Below are positions 1 through 8,644 of a DNA stretch of 64,000 nucleotides, piece by piece. Numbering within the stretch: the stretch's first letter is position 1; the number at the start of each line of letters is the position of its first letter. The position numbers were made by a program, and so were the translations under genes. The notes beneath the pieces were generated by a model. It saw nothing but the letters and a program-made list of their open reading frames with translations, made no database searches and had not been told where the DNA came from. Where the stretch lies: assembly GCA_947493335.1 (NCBI GenBank), contig CANLQO010000001.1:1240001-1304000 (forward strand), in the 5' to 3' direction. Source of the DNA: an uncultured Paracoccaceae bacterium. Lineage in GTDB: Bacteria; Pseudomonadota; Alphaproteobacteria; Rhodobacterales; Rhodobacteraceae.

Positions 1-2
1 AC

Positions 3-122
3 GTCGAATGGGGGGTCATCATGGCCACCGGCATGCTGCTCGCCATTCCGCCGATCATATTTACGCTCTTTGCTTCGCGGCAGATCATTACCGGCATGAC
101 GGCCGGGGCTGTCAAAGGCTGA
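3..122 (+). CDS. Carbohydrate ABC transporter permease, C-terminal fragment
   Basis: The window opens inside a gene whose last 39 codons are visible. They read as a hydrophobic membrane segment followed by FASRQIITGMTAGAVKG, a tail typical of the MalG/UgpE type inner-membrane permeases of sugar ABC importers. The TGA stop overlaps the next gene's ATG (TGATG), so the two are translationally coupled. The substrate cannot be told from this fragment, but the SMP-30 lactonase two genes downstream fits a sugar uptake and oxidation operon. Confidence 0.7.
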   Translation, partial: VEWGVIMATGMLLAIPPIIFTLFASRQIITGMTAGAVKG

Positions 123-796
123 TGTGGGATTGGCTGATCTCTCCCATTGACCCGGCCCGCGTCCATGACGTGGGTTGGGCGGTCTCATGGCACGCGCGCG
201 CGATGGTGCTGGGTTGGGGGATGCTCGCCCCACTGGCGGTGATCGTGGCGCGGTTCTTCAAGATCATGCCGGGGCAGGATTGGCCGCGTGAGTTGGACAA
301 TCAGATCTGGTGGCGGAGCCACTGGATCGGTCAAACGCTGGTCTTTGCGCTTTCAATCCTTGGTCTTCTGCTGGTTCTGCCGCTCGACCTCGCCAACCTC
401 AGCCTGCACCGCATGCTGGGCTATCTGGTCCTGTTCGGGCTTGCCATCCAGACAGCGCTTGGCCTTTTGCGCGGCTCCAAGGGTGGTCCGACGGACCCCG
501 CGCCAGACGGCAGCCCGCGCGGTCATCACTACGACATGACACCATGGCGGCGCAGCTTTGAGACCCTGCACAAATCACTGGGCTACGCGCTGCTCTTCAC
601 CGCCATGGCCACCATTCTTGCAGGCCTTTGGGAATCTAACGGCCCGCGCTGGATGTGGCTGGCGCTGCTCGCATGGTGGACAGCGCTGGTGATCCTGTTC
701 ATCATTCTGCAACGTCGCGGCATGGCCGTGGACACCTACCAAGCCATCTGGGGCGACGATCCGCGCCACCCCGGCAATGCACAAAGCAAAGGATAA
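122..796 (+). CDS. Cytochrome b561-like membrane protein
   Basis: A 224-residue integral membrane protein. Hydrophobic segments lie at about 20-45, 68-90, 95-115, 150-170 and 175-195. Histidines fall at the ends of helices (H24 in WHARAM, H67 in RSHWIGQ, H96 in LHRMLGY and one in LHKSLGY near residue 150), the pattern expected for two b hemes in cytochrome b561-type domains. The ATG at 122 is chosen because it overlaps the upstream permease stop; a longer reading would run into that gene. It is followed after 3 bases by the SMP-30 gene, so it belongs to the sugar operon and may pass electrons from a periplasmic oxidation, but this role is inference. Confidence 0.75.
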   Translation: MWDWLISPIDPARVHDVGWAVSWHARAMVLGWGMLAPLAVIVARFFKIMPGQDWPRELDNQIWWRSHWIGQTLVFALSILGLLLVLPLDLANLSLHRMLGYLVLFGLAIQTALGLLRGSKGGPTDPAPDGSPRGHHYDMTPWRRSFETLHKSLGYALLFTAMATILAGLWESNGPRWMWLALLAWWTALVILFIILQRRGMAVDTYQAIWGDDPRHPGNAQSKG

Positions 797-799
797 GCC

Positions 800-1723
800 A
801 TGTTTGGCGTCATCGACGGCACCGGATTTGAAACCCTTCATGACGATTTCAACGCCTGTTTTATCGGCCATGCCCGGGTGGAAAGGCTCTGGACCGGTGC
901 GCGCTGGTCCGAAGGCCCGGTTTGGTTCGCCGCTGGCCGCTATTTGCTTTGGTCGGACATCCCAAACAACCGCATCATGCGCTATGACGATACCGATGGC
1001 GCTGTCTCGACCTTCCGTCAGCCGTCCAACAATTCCAACGGACACACCGTGGACCGGGCAGGGCGGTTGGTCTCTTGCGAGCACCTGACCCGTCGCGTCA
1101 CCCGCACCGAACATGACGGCACCATCACTGTGCTGGCCGACAGCTATCAAGGCAAACGCCTGAATTCCCCAAATGATGTTGTGGTCAAATCCGATGGCTC
1201 GATTTGGTTCACCGACCCCAGTTACGGTATCCTGATGGACTACGAAGGCGACCGTGCCGAGAGCGAAATCGGGGCCTGCCATGTCTACCGCATCGATGGC
1301 GACACAGGTGCCATGACCATCGTCGCTGACGACTATATGAAACCCAATGGCCTGGCGTTTTCACCAGATGAAAGCTTGCTCTATATCGCCGACACCGGTG
1401 TCACCCATGATGCGGATGGACCGGCACATATCCGCAACCACACCGTCAACGGCGACACGATTTCCGGCGGCGATGTGCTTGCCGATTGTACCGCTGGCGT
1501 CTTTGACGGTTTCCGGGTGGACCGGGCAGGGCGCATCTGGACCTCTGCCGCGGACGGCGTGCATTGCCTCTCGCCTCAGGGCGATCTGATCGGAAAGATC
1601 CACATCCCCGAACTCGTCGCCAATGTCTGTTTTGGCGGGCCAAAGCTGAACCGGTTGTTCATCTGCGGGACCACCTCGCTTTACGCAGTCTACTTGAATG
1701 TGAACGGAGTTTCGCCCGTATGA
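800..1723 (+). CDS. SMP-30/gluconolactonase family sugar lactone hydrolase
   Basis: A 307-residue six-bladed beta-propeller of the SMP-30/gluconolactonase/LRE family, which opens sugar lactones using a divalent metal. Visible family features are the metal-ligand Glu in WSEGPVWF (about residue 38), NSPNDVVV (about 125), the NGLAFSPDESLLY stretch (about 183) and DGFRVDRAG (about 236). No signal peptide is seen, so it is probably cytoplasmic. It starts 3 bases after the cytochrome b561-like gene and its stop overlaps the next ATG (ATGA), which indicates one transcript. The likely job is hydrolysis of an aldonolactone made by oxidation of the sugar imported by the upstream ABC system; the exact sugar is unknown. 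Confidence 0.85.
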   Translation: MFGVIDGTGFETLHDDFNACFIGHARVERLWTGARWSEGPVWFAAGRYLLWSDIPNNRIMRYDDTDGAVSTFRQPSNNSNGHTVDRAGRLVSCEHLTRRVTRTEHDGTITVLADSYQGKRLNSPNDVVVKSDGSIWFTDPSYGILMDYEGDRAESEIGACHVYRIDGDTGAMTIVADDYMKPNGLAFSPDESLLYIADTGVTHDADGPAHIRNHTVNGDTISGGDVLADCTAGVFDGFRVDRAGRIWTSAADGVHCLSPQGDLIGKIHIPELVANVCFGGPKLNRLFICGTTSLYAVYLNVNGVSPV

Positions 1724-2142
1724 CCTTTGCACGACCAACGCTGGAACTGACGCACGCCGCGACGCTTGCCATGCTGACAGCGGCCGTGGCTGAGGCCGAG
1801 AAGATCGGCCAGCCGCAATGTATTGTTATCGTCGATCAAAGTGGCGACGTGCTGGCGTCGCTGCGGATGACAGGTGCCAAGTACCTGTCAGCCCACAGCG
1901 CCCGAACCAAGGCGCGCACGGCAGCCTCGATTGGCACCGACAGCGCAAATATTCCTGAACAGGTCCGTCCAGCCATCGCCGCCGCCACCGGAGGCGCCGT
2001 AACTGGCCTTGGCGGAGGATTGGCGATCTACCTTGATGGCACCTTGGTCGGGGGGATTGGCGTCGGTTCTGGCAGCCCTGATCAGGACATCGCCGTAGCA
2101 CGGGCCGCATTAGCGGCCATCGGGGCTGTATCCACGGCCTAA
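1720..2142 (+). CDS. GlcG/HbpS family small protein
   Basis: A 140-residue protein of the GlcG/HbpS (DUF336) fold. The family pattern is clear: an N-terminal helix rich in Ala/Glu (LAMLTAAVAEAEKIG), IVIVDQSGDVLASLRM, a central SAHSARTKARTAA helix, and the C-terminal GGLAIYLDGTLVGGIGVGSG strand-turn. Streptomyces HbpS binds heme; many family members sit in glycolate, diol or sugar-acid operons with unclear roles. The ATG overlaps the upstream lactonase stop (ATGA), so it is the last gene of this operon. Confidence 0.8.
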   Translation: MTFARPTLELTHAATLAMLTAAVAEAEKIGQPQCIVIVDQSGDVLASLRMTGAKYLSAHSARTKARTAASIGTDSANIPEQVRPAIAAATGGAVTGLGGGLAIYLDGTLVGGIGVGSGSPDQDIAVARAALAAIGAVSTA

Positions 2143-2242
2143 GCGCGCCCGCATATCTTACATAATACCGATTATACGTAATACGGATTGCGGTGAGCTG
2201 AATGGTTGATCAACCCCCCAACTTCGCCCGAGACGTTTGAAA

Positions 2243-3421
2243 CTAAACGGTTTTCACCACCAAACCACCTGGGGTGTCGCACAGCTTCTCGCATCCCTCA
2301 TCCGTGATCAGCAGCGGCTCTGTCATTTCGATCCCGCCATCCTCCAGCCAAAGCGCTGGCATGAAGTGGAATGTCATGCCTGGCTCCAGCACGGTCGTAT
2401 CGCCCGCGCGCAACGACATTGTGCGTTCGCCCCAATCCGGCGGATATGACAGCCCGATGGCGTAGCCGCAGCGGCTGTCCTTTTCAAAGCCATGTTGCGC
2501 AAGCGTGTCGTTGAACGCCGCCGCAAGCGCCTCGCACGTCGCGCCGGGTGCTGCAATGTCCAGCACAGCCTCCGTCGCGGCCATCACGGCCGTCTCGGCC
2601 CGACGGTATCTGTCAGGCACATCACCAAAAAAAAGTGTCCGGCTCTGAGGACATTGATACCGCCTGTAAGCCCCTGCAATCTCAAAGAAAGTTGCCTCTC
2701 CGGCTTTCAGTGGCGTGTCGTCCCACGTCAGATGCGGTGCGGTCGCGTCGGCCCCTGAGGGTGCCATTGGTACAATCGCCGGATAGTCGCCCCAGTGCCC
2801 GTCTGCCCCTTGAATACCGGTGCGATACACCTCGGCAATCAACTCGTTCTTCGGCATTCCCACATGCGCGATCTCGGCAATCACGCGATGCATCCGTGTG
2901 ACAATCGCGCCCGCGCGCTTCATGTATTCAATCTCTTGCGCCGATTTGACGCCGCGCAGCCAATTCACCAGCCCTGTCGCATCGGCTATCTTCATGTGAT
3001 GCTTCAAGAATTCGATGTAAGCCGCTGCGCTAAAATAATAATTGTCCATTTCGACGGCCAGCTTCAAAGCCCCCCAGCCGCAATCTGCGATCAGCTCTGA
3101 CAGGTCCGCCATCGGGTGTTTGTCGGGGTTCTGGACATAAGTGTCATCATAGCCATGGATGTCGTCATCGGGCATCCAGACCGTGCGCCGCGCGCCTGCG
3201 CCGTCCATTGCCCGGCCCCACCATCGCGGCGGGCCATCGGGGCCGACCAACACGCCCTGATGCACGTAAAACGACCAGCCATCGTAACCGGTGATCCAGG
3301 CCATGTTGGACGGGTCGGTGACGAAAAGCACCTCAATCCCGGCACGGGCCATTGCTGCCCGCACCTTGGTCAGACGGTCATCATATTCGGATTGATCAAA
3401 CGCTGGATTCGGATGTGTCAT
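2243..3421 (-). CDS. doeA: Ectoine hydrolase (M24/creatinase-like)
   Basis: A 392-residue M24-family protein that closely resembles ectoine hydrolase DoeA, which opens the ectoine ring to N-acetyl-diaminobutyrates. Recalled DoeA signatures are present: DPSNMAWITGYDGWSFYVHQ near the N terminus, VEMDNYYFSAAAY, TGLVNWLRGVKS, GDYPAIVPMAPSGADATAPH, CPQSRTLFFG, and YPPDWGERTMSLRAGDTTV. These resemble DoeA better than prolidases or creatinase. The ATG at 3421 has GGGGGG six bases upstream; a start nine codons earlier lacks this. The gene follows phoB by 54 bases on the same strand. The other ectoine genes (doeB, doeC, doeD, uehABC) are not adjacent, which is unusual. A creatinase-like activity is the main alternative. 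Confidence 0.72.
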   Translation of the reverse strand: MTHPNPAFDQSEYDDRLTKVRAAMARAGIEVLFVTDPSNMAWITGYDGWSFYVHQGVLVGPDGPPRWWGRAMDGAGARRTVWMPDDDIHGYDDTYVQNPDKHPMADLSELIADCGWGALKLAVEMDNYYFSAAAYIEFLKHHMKIADATGLVNWLRGVKSAQEIEYMKRAGAIVTRMHRVIAEIAHVGMPKNELIAEVYRTGIQGADGHWGDYPAIVPMAPSGADATAPHLTWDDTPLKAGEATFFEIAGAYRRYQCPQSRTLFFGDVPDRYRRAETAVMAATEAVLDIAAPGATCEALAAAFNDTLAQHGFEKDSRCGYAIGLSYPPDWGERTMSLRAGDTTVLEPGMTFHFMPALWLEDGGIEMTEPLLITDEGCEKLCDTPGGLVVKTV

Positions 3422-3475
3422 GGCAGCCCCCCTGCCCGCATTTGACACCGGAAATCCGCACCGACCTAGCGGAAA

Positions 3476-4165
3476 TTACCCCAGCGCGTAACCTGCGCCA
3501 CGGACCGTGCGGACAGGGTCAGCGCCACCGCCCTGTGTCAGCACTTTGCGCAGGCGCCCCACGTGCACGTCCACCGTGCGGGTATCAACGTAGATGTCGC
3601 GCCCCCAGACCCGATCCAGCAACTGGTCGCGTGACCAGACGCGCCCGGGCTTTTCCATGAACGTGCTCAGCAATCGAAACTCCGTCGGACCCAGTTTCAG
3701 CGGATCATCTCCGCGTGTCACCCGATGCGTTTCGGCGTCCAGCACAATGTCATCATAGGTCAAAACCTGCCCCACGGTTGCGGGTCTGACACGGCGCAGC
3801 TGCGACCGCACCCGCGCCATCAGTTCCGACATCGAATAGGGCTTCGCCACATAGTCGTCTGCCCCCGTTTCCAGCCCGCGCACCTTGTCGATTTCTTCGG
3901 ACTTCGCCGACAACATGATCACCGCGGTACTGCGCGTGGCCGGGTCCATCTTGACGCGGCGGCAGACCTCGATCCCAGAAACCGATGGCAGCATCCAGTC
4001 CAGCACCATGACGTCAGGGGGATCTTCTGCCAGCAGCAACAACCCCTCCTCTCCGTCTTCGGCCTGGCTCACGCGGAACCCCTCGGCCTCAAGGTTATAG
4101 GTCAGAACCTCGCGTTGCGCCGGTTCGTCTTCGACGATCAGGACATGCGGTTGCTGGGCAGACAT
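3476..4165 (-). CDS. phoB: Phosphate regulon response regulator PhoB
   Basis: A 229-residue OmpR-class response regulator. The receiver domain covers about 1-125, with the acidic pair in VEDEPAQRE, the phospho-acceptor Asp in VLDWMLPSVSG (about residue 56), and the conserved Lys in DDYVAKPYS. The winged-helix domain (about 130-229) has the TEFRLLSTF and VDVHVGRLRKVL motifs. When phosphorylated by PhoR it binds Pho boxes such as the one upstream of pstS. It is the last pho gene of the pstSCAB-phoU-phoB operon, 3 bases after phoU. Confidence 0.95.
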   Translation of the reverse strand: MSAQQPHVLIVEDEPAQREVLTYNLEAEGFRVSQAEDGEEGLLLLAEDPPDVMVLDWMLPSVSGIEVCRRVKMDPATRSTAVIMLSAKSEEIDKVRGLETGADDYVAKPYSMSELMARVRSQLRRVRPATVGQVLTYDDIVLDAETHRVTRGDDPLKLGPTEFRLLSTFMEKPGRVWSRDQLLDRVWGRDIYVDTRTVDVHVGRLRKVLTQGGGADPVRTVRGAGYALG

Positions 4166-4168
4166 CTG

Positions 4169-4876
4169 TTAGCTCGCCTCGCTCACGTAAGAGGTCTTGT
4201 CCCTTTTCGGTCGCGCCTCTTCCGGCATCTCGCCAGTGACAAGATAGATCACCTGCTCGGCCATGTTGGTCGTCAGATCGCCCATGCGTTCGATGTTCTT
4301 GGCCATGAAATGCAGATGCATGCAGGGTGTGATATTGCGCGGGTCTTCCATCATGAACGTCAGGAACTCGCGGAACAGCGCGTTATACATCTGGTCCACT
4401 TCCTGATCGCGCTGGCGCACATCTTCGGCCAGATCGGCGTCGCCGCGGATATAGGCGTCCAGCGTGTCTTTCAGCATCGCCTGCACTTCCCGCGCCATCC
4501 GGCGCACCGCCGCGTCAGAGCCGCTCACCGGGCTCATTTCGACCAGCACGCTGGTCCGTTTGGCGATGTTCTTGGAATAATCCCCGATCCGTTCAAGCGA
4601 GGCCGCAAGCCGCAGCACCGTCAGGATCGACCGCAGGTCTTTCGACACCGGCGCGCGCAATGCGATCGTTCGCGCCGCTTCCTCGTTGATCTGCATCTCA
4701 AGAGCGTCAATCGCCTTGTCGCCGGTGCGCACGGCTTCGGCCAGTTCCACATCCCGGTCGACCAGCGACTTTGCGGCGTTCAGGATTGCGTCTTCGACCA
4801 GCCCGCCCATGCGCATCACCAGCGTGGTAATGCCTTCAAGGTCGCGGTCATAGGCGCTCGAAATATGTTCGTTCAT
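4169..4876 (-). CDS. phoU: Phosphate signalling protein PhoU
   Basis: A 235-residue all-helical protein made of two PhoU repeats. Family motifs include the N-terminal HISSAYDRDLEGITTLVMRM, the first-repeat ERIGDYSKNIAK and the second-repeat NIERMGDLTTNMAEQVIYLV; these ERxGD motifs carry acidic metal-binding residues. PhoU links the Pst transporter to PhoR and holds PhoR in its phosphatase state when phosphate is plentiful. It lies between pstB (14 bases) and phoB (3 bases) in the operon. Confidence 0.95.
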   Translation of the reverse strand: MNEHISSAYDRDLEGITTLVMRMGGLVEDAILNAAKSLVDRDVELAEAVRTGDKAIDALEMQINEEAARTIALRAPVSKDLRSILTVLRLAASLERIGDYSKNIAKRTSVLVEMSPVSGSDAAVRRMAREVQAMLKDTLDAYIRGDADLAEDVRQRDQEVDQMYNALFREFLTFMMEDPRNITPCMHLHFMAKNIERMGDLTTNMAEQVIYLVTGEMPEEARPKRDKTSYVSEAS

Positions 4877-4890
4877 CTGCCTGCTCTCTT

Positions 4891-5691
4891 CTACCCGATC
4901 CGGCCCGAGATATAGCTCTCGGTGCGGGGGTCTTCGGGGTTTGTGAAAATCTTGTCGGTGTCGCCAAACTCCACCAGGTTGCCCAGATGGAAGAACGCGG
5001 TCCTTTGGCTGACCCGCGCGGCCTGCTGCATGGAATGGGTGACGATCACCACCGAATAATTTTGCCGCAACTCGTCAATCAATTCCTCAACTTGCGCGGT
5101 TGCGATGGGATCAAGCGCCGAACAGGGCTCATCCATCAGCAACACCTCTGGTTCCGTCGCCACCGCGCGGGCGATGCAAAGCCGCTGCTGCTGGCCACCC
5201 GACAAACCGGTGCCGGGGGCATGCAAGCGGTCCTTGACCTCATCCCAGATCGCCCCGCGCCGCAGCGCCTTTTCCACGATCTCGTCCAGTTCCGCCTTGT
5301 TGCGGGCCAACCCGTGGATTTTGGGGCCGTATGCGACATTGTCGTAGATCGACTTGGGAAACGGGTTGGGCTTTTGGAACACCATGCCCACCTTGGCGCG
5401 CAACTGCACCGGATCGACGCGGGGGTCATAGATGTCCTCGCCGTCGATGCGGATATCACCCTCGACCCGGCAGATATCAATCGTGTCGTTCATCCGGTTG
5501 ATGCAGCGCAGGAACGTCGACTTGCCGCAGCCCGACGGGCCGATAAACGCGGTGACCATCTTGTCCTGAATTTCGACGTCCACGTCCTTGATCGCCTGGT
5601 TATCGGCGTAATAAACCTGCACCCCATTGGCACGGATCTTGATGTCTTGTTCGGTGCTCATGGTGCGGTCCATCTGATACATATCTTCCAT
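4891..5691 (-). CDS. pstB: Phosphate ABC transporter ATP-binding protein PstB
   Basis: A 266-residue ABC ATPase that powers high-affinity phosphate import. Walker A is GPSGCGKST, the Q-loop is in [17 protein letters not shown] (a PstB hallmark), the signature is [14 protein letters not shown], Walker B is [13 protein letters not shown], and the switch His is in [14 protein letters not shown]. The ATG at 5691 is preferred because AGGAG lies seven bases upstream; an upstream in-frame reading would overlap the end of pstA. It is separated from pstA by 10 bases. Confidence 0.95.
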   Translation of the reverse strand: MEDMYQMDRTMSTEQDIKIRANGVQVYYADNQAIKDVDVEIQDKMVTAFIGPSGCGKSTFLRCINRMNDTIDICRVEGDIRIDGEDIYDPRVDPVQLRAKVGMVFQKPNPFPKSIYDNVAYGPKIHGLARNKAELDEIVEKALRRGAIWDEVKDRLHAPGTGLSGGQQQRLCIARAVATEPEVLLMDEPCSALDPIATAQVEELIDELRQNYSVVIVTHSMQQAARVSQRTAFFHLGNLVEFGDTDKIFTNPEDPRTESYISGRIG

Positions 5692-5701
5692 TGTCGGGCT
5701 C

Positions 5702-7045
5702 CTACCAACGGCGCTCGAACCTGCGACGCAGGATGATCGCAATCAGGTTCATGGTCAAAAGGAACACCAAGAGTACGATAATACCGCCCCAGGCCCTTTC
5801 GTAGAATGCGGGGTCTGCGCGCTTGGCCCATTCGTAGATCTGGGCGGGCATGGCAGAGTTCGGATCAAGGAAACCAGAGGTCACGCCCTCGGGGTAATTG
5901 GTCGCGATATAGCCCACCATGCCAATCAACAAAAGCGGCGCGGTTTCCCCCAGCGCTTGCGCCAGCCCGATGATCGTGCCGGTCAGAATGCCGGGCATCG
6001 CCAGCGGCAGCACATGGTGGAAAATCGCCTGCATTTTGCTTGCACCAACGCCCAAGGCGGCATCGCGGATCGACGGCGGCACGGCTTTCAACGACGCGCG
6101 GGTCGAAATCACAATGGTTGGTAACGTCATCAGCGTCAGCGTCAGACCACCTACAATCGGGGCCGATTGCGGCAGATGTGCAAACTGGATGAACACGGCC
6201 AGACCAAGGATACCAAAGACGATCGACGGCACCGCGGCCAGATTGCTGATATTGACCTCAATCAGGTCAGTGAAACGGTTCTGCGGTGCGAACTCCTCCA
6301 GATAAATCGAAGCCGCGACCCCGATCGGCAAGGCCAGTACCAGCACCACCAGCATCATGAAGAACGACCCCAACATGGACACGCCGATGCCCGCCTGTTC
6401 CGGGCGGCTTTCAGAGGCGTCAGAGCCAGTGATAAAGTCCCAGTTGAACACACGTTCCACGGCGCCCCGTTCGACCATGACGTCAATCAGGTCCAGATGT
6501 GCCGCATCGAGGTTCTTGTCGCGGGCCAGATCTTCGCGCACGACCCGGCCTTTCATGTAACCATCCACGCGGGATGAGGTCAGCAGCCGGAATTCAACAG
6601 TCTCACCGATCTGGTCGGGGTTGGCGATCACGTAATCGCGCAGGATCGCGGCGGCAGAGGCAGACAGGATCTTGCTCAGGTCCTTGTCGCTCAACTCCGT
6701 CTCGATCCCTTCGGCGGCCTTGACCATCGCATTCTCGATCAGCGGCTTGTAACCAAATGTCGACACCTTCTTGATGTCGGCAATATCGCGGTTGCCGTTC
6801 TTGTCCAGCTTCTCTTCCAGCAGTTCCACCTCGACGTTTACAAACGTCTGGGTAAAGGCCGGGATGCCGTTGCTGATGATCGCGATCAGCAAGGACACCA
6901 GAAAGAACAGGCTGATCCCAATGGCGGCGATACCGTAGCCCTTGAAACGCGCCTCTGCGGCGTTGCGCTTTTTGGTGCGCGCATCCACCTCAAGGATCGA
7001 CTTGCCTTTATTGCGCAGCGGGGTGCCGTGGGTTGCGTCGGTCAT
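5702..7045 (-). CDS. pstA: Phosphate ABC transporter permease PstA
   Basis: A 447-residue inner-membrane permease. It has one N-terminal membrane segment (about 36-58), a long periplasmic region (about 60-215), then a five-segment permease core containing the EAA-type loop [22 protein letters not shown]. The long periplasmic insertion is typical of the alphaproteobacterial PstA form and makes it larger than the roughly 300-residue enterobacterial protein. Its start overlaps the pstC stop by 4 bases, so translation is coupled. Confidence 0.93.
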   Translation of the reverse strand: MTDATHGTPLRNKGKSILEVDARTKKRNAAEARFKGYGIAAIGISLFFLVSLLIAIISNGIPAFTQTFVNVEVELLEEKLDKNGNRDIADIKKVSTFGYKPLIENAMVKAAEGIETELSDKDLSKILSASAAAILRDYVIANPDQIGETVEFRLLTSSRVDGYMKGRVVREDLARDKNLDAAHLDLIDVMVERGAVERVFNWDFITGSDASESRPEQAGIGVSMLGSFFMMLVVLVLALPIGVAASIYLEEFAPQNRFTDLIEVNISNLAAVPSIVFGILGLAVFIQFAHLPQSAPIVGGLTLTLMTLPTIVISTRASLKAVPPSIRDAALGVGASKMQAIFHHVLPLAMPGILTGTIIGLAQALGETAPLLLIGMVGYIATNYPEGVTSGFLDPNSAMPAQIYEWAKRADPAFYERAWGGIIVLLVFLLTMNLIAIILRRRFERRW

Positions 7046-8523
7046 TCGTACTGCTCCCGATACTTCCGCACAATGAAGAGCGCGAAGACATTCAAACCAA
7101 GGGTGATGACAAAAAGGGTGATGCCAAGGGCAAAGGCCACCAGCGCCTCGGGCGAGGCAAAGTCACTGTCCCCGGTTAACTGGCTGACGATCTTGGCCGT
7201 GACCGTTGTCATCGCGTCAAAGGGGTTCATGGACAGCCGGGCCGCGGCCCCTGCCCCCAACACCACGATCATGGTCTCGCCAATCGCGCGCGACGCTGCC
7301 AGCAGGATCGCACCGACGATCCCGGGCAATGCGGCGGGCAGGATCACCTGCCGGACGGTTTCGGAATGCGTCGCCCCCAGCCCTAGTGAGCCATCGCGCA
7401 TTGCCTGTGGCACCGCGTTGATAATGTCATCCGACAGCGACGACACAAAGGGGATCAGCATGATCCCCATCACCAGCCCCGCCGTCATCACTGCCGTGCC
7501 GCCCTGCATCCAGTCCACACCAAGCGCGCCGTCGCGGCCAAAGACGCTGACCAGCAATGGCCCGACCGTCAGCAGCGCGAACAGGCCGTAAACGATGGTC
7601 GGAATACCGGCCAACAACTCCAACAGCGGCTTGGCAAAGGCCCGCACCGGTTTGGAGGCATATTCACTCAGATAGATCGCCGCGAACAATCCAATCGGCA
7701 CAGCCACAAGCAGCGCGATGAAAGAGATATAAAGCGTACCCCACAGAAGCGGCAAAATGCCCAGCTCTGACCCACCGCCGCGCCCCGAAAAGCTCGGGTT
7801 CCAACTCAGCGAGAAAAAGAAATCAGAGGCGGCGTAAAGGCGGAAGAATTCCACCGTGTTGAAGATCAGCGACAGCACAATCCCCAATGTCGTCAGAATA
7901 GCGATAGAGGCGGCGGCAATCAGGACCATCAGGATCCCGCGCTCGACCACATTGCGCGCCCGGAAGGTGGTCGAAGTCATGCGATACGCAACGGCCAGCC
8001 CGATCAAAGAGGCTGTGATCGTCGCGATCGTCTTCCACAGATGTCCCGTGCCCGCCAACACGCGATACCGTTGCGCCGCGGCAAAGGTGCTGTCGGTGAT
8101 GTCTGATCCCAGCGCCACACCAACACCCGCCAGATTGTCGCGCAATCCGTCCAGATCTTCGCCAGCGCTGCGGGTCTCCGCCTCGGTCATGGCGCCCTGC
8201 CCGACGGCCAAGTCCAGCCCTTCGGCGACGCGGCGCACATCCGACATCATCAGGCTCAGGTTGCTGCCTTCAGCGATCTCTGCCTCGGGGATCATGCCAG
8301 AGACAGATGAATTGATCACCATCGGCTGCACGATCAGCCAAGCAAACAGCACCAGCATCGCAGGCACCACCGCATTCAGCCCAACATTGGCACCATAATA
8401 CATCGGCAAAGAATGAAGATTGCGCCGGTCGCCACCTGCGGCTGACATTGCGCGGCCCCGCCCAAGCACAAAGCCGATCACACCCAACCCCAGCACGATC
8501 AGTACGAGCATCACATTTGACAT
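7042..8523 (-). CDS. pstC: Phosphate ABC transporter permease PstC
   Basis: A 493-residue inner-membrane permease, partner of PstA. An N-terminal membrane segment (about 2-20) and another at about 50-70 precede a periplasmic stretch (about 75-155). The permease core follows, with the family loop MRDGSLGLGATHSETVRQVI. Like PstA it is the long alphaproteobacterial version. It is preceded by a stem-loop that separates it from pstS, so its expression relative to pstS is probably reduced. Confidence 0.93.
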   Translation of the reverse strand: MSNVMLVLIVLGLGVIGFVLGRGRAMSAAGGDRRNLHSLPMYYGANVGLNAVVPAMLVLFAWLIVQPMVINSSVSGMIPEAEIAEGSNLSLMMSDVRRVAEGLDLAVGQGAMTEAETRSAGEDLDGLRDNLAGVGVALGSDITDSTFAAAQRYRVLAGTGHLWKTIATITASLIGLAVAYRMTSTTFRARNVVERGILMVLIAAASIAILTTLGIVLSLIFNTVEFFRLYAASDFFFSLSWNPSFSGRGGGSELGILPLLWGTLYISFIALLVAVPIGLFAAIYLSEYASKPVRAFAKPLLELLAGIPTIVYGLFALLTVGPLLVSVFGRDGALGVDWMQGGTAVMTAGLVMGIMLIPFVSSLSDDIINAVPQAMRDGSLGLGATHSETVRQVILPAALPGIVGAILLAASRAIGETMIVVLGAGAAARLSMNPFDAMTTVTAKIVSQLTGDSDFASPEALVAFALGITLFVITLGLNVFALFIVRKYREQYE

Positions 8524-8607
8524 ACGGCGTCCCCACCCGTCCGATTTCCTGGCCCTTATAGGGCGTCTTGCAGCAAAAGTCTGTTGTTGAAAATGATCAA
8601 AAAGAAA

Positions 8608-8634
8608 GGGTGACCCGGACTGGCCGGATCACCC
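8608..8634 (-). terminator. Intra-operon attenuator between pstS and pstC
   Basis: An 11-bp stem with one mismatch (arms 8608-8618 and 8624-8634, loop of 5) lies just downstream of the pstS stop. On the minus strand it is followed by CTTTCTTTTT. Stem-loops like this between a binding-protein gene and its permease genes commonly let most transcripts end after, or be stabilised at, the binding-protein gene. That gives more PstS than PstCAB. The effect here is inferred. Confidence 0.7.
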
Positions 8635-8644
8635 CGGAATGGGC

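Noticed and set aside
3725-4915. A 396-codon open frame on the plus strand across phoB and phoU
   Set aside because: It is the antisense shadow of two well-recognised pho genes; its product is rich in His, Arg and Gln with no domain and there is no ribosome-binding site.
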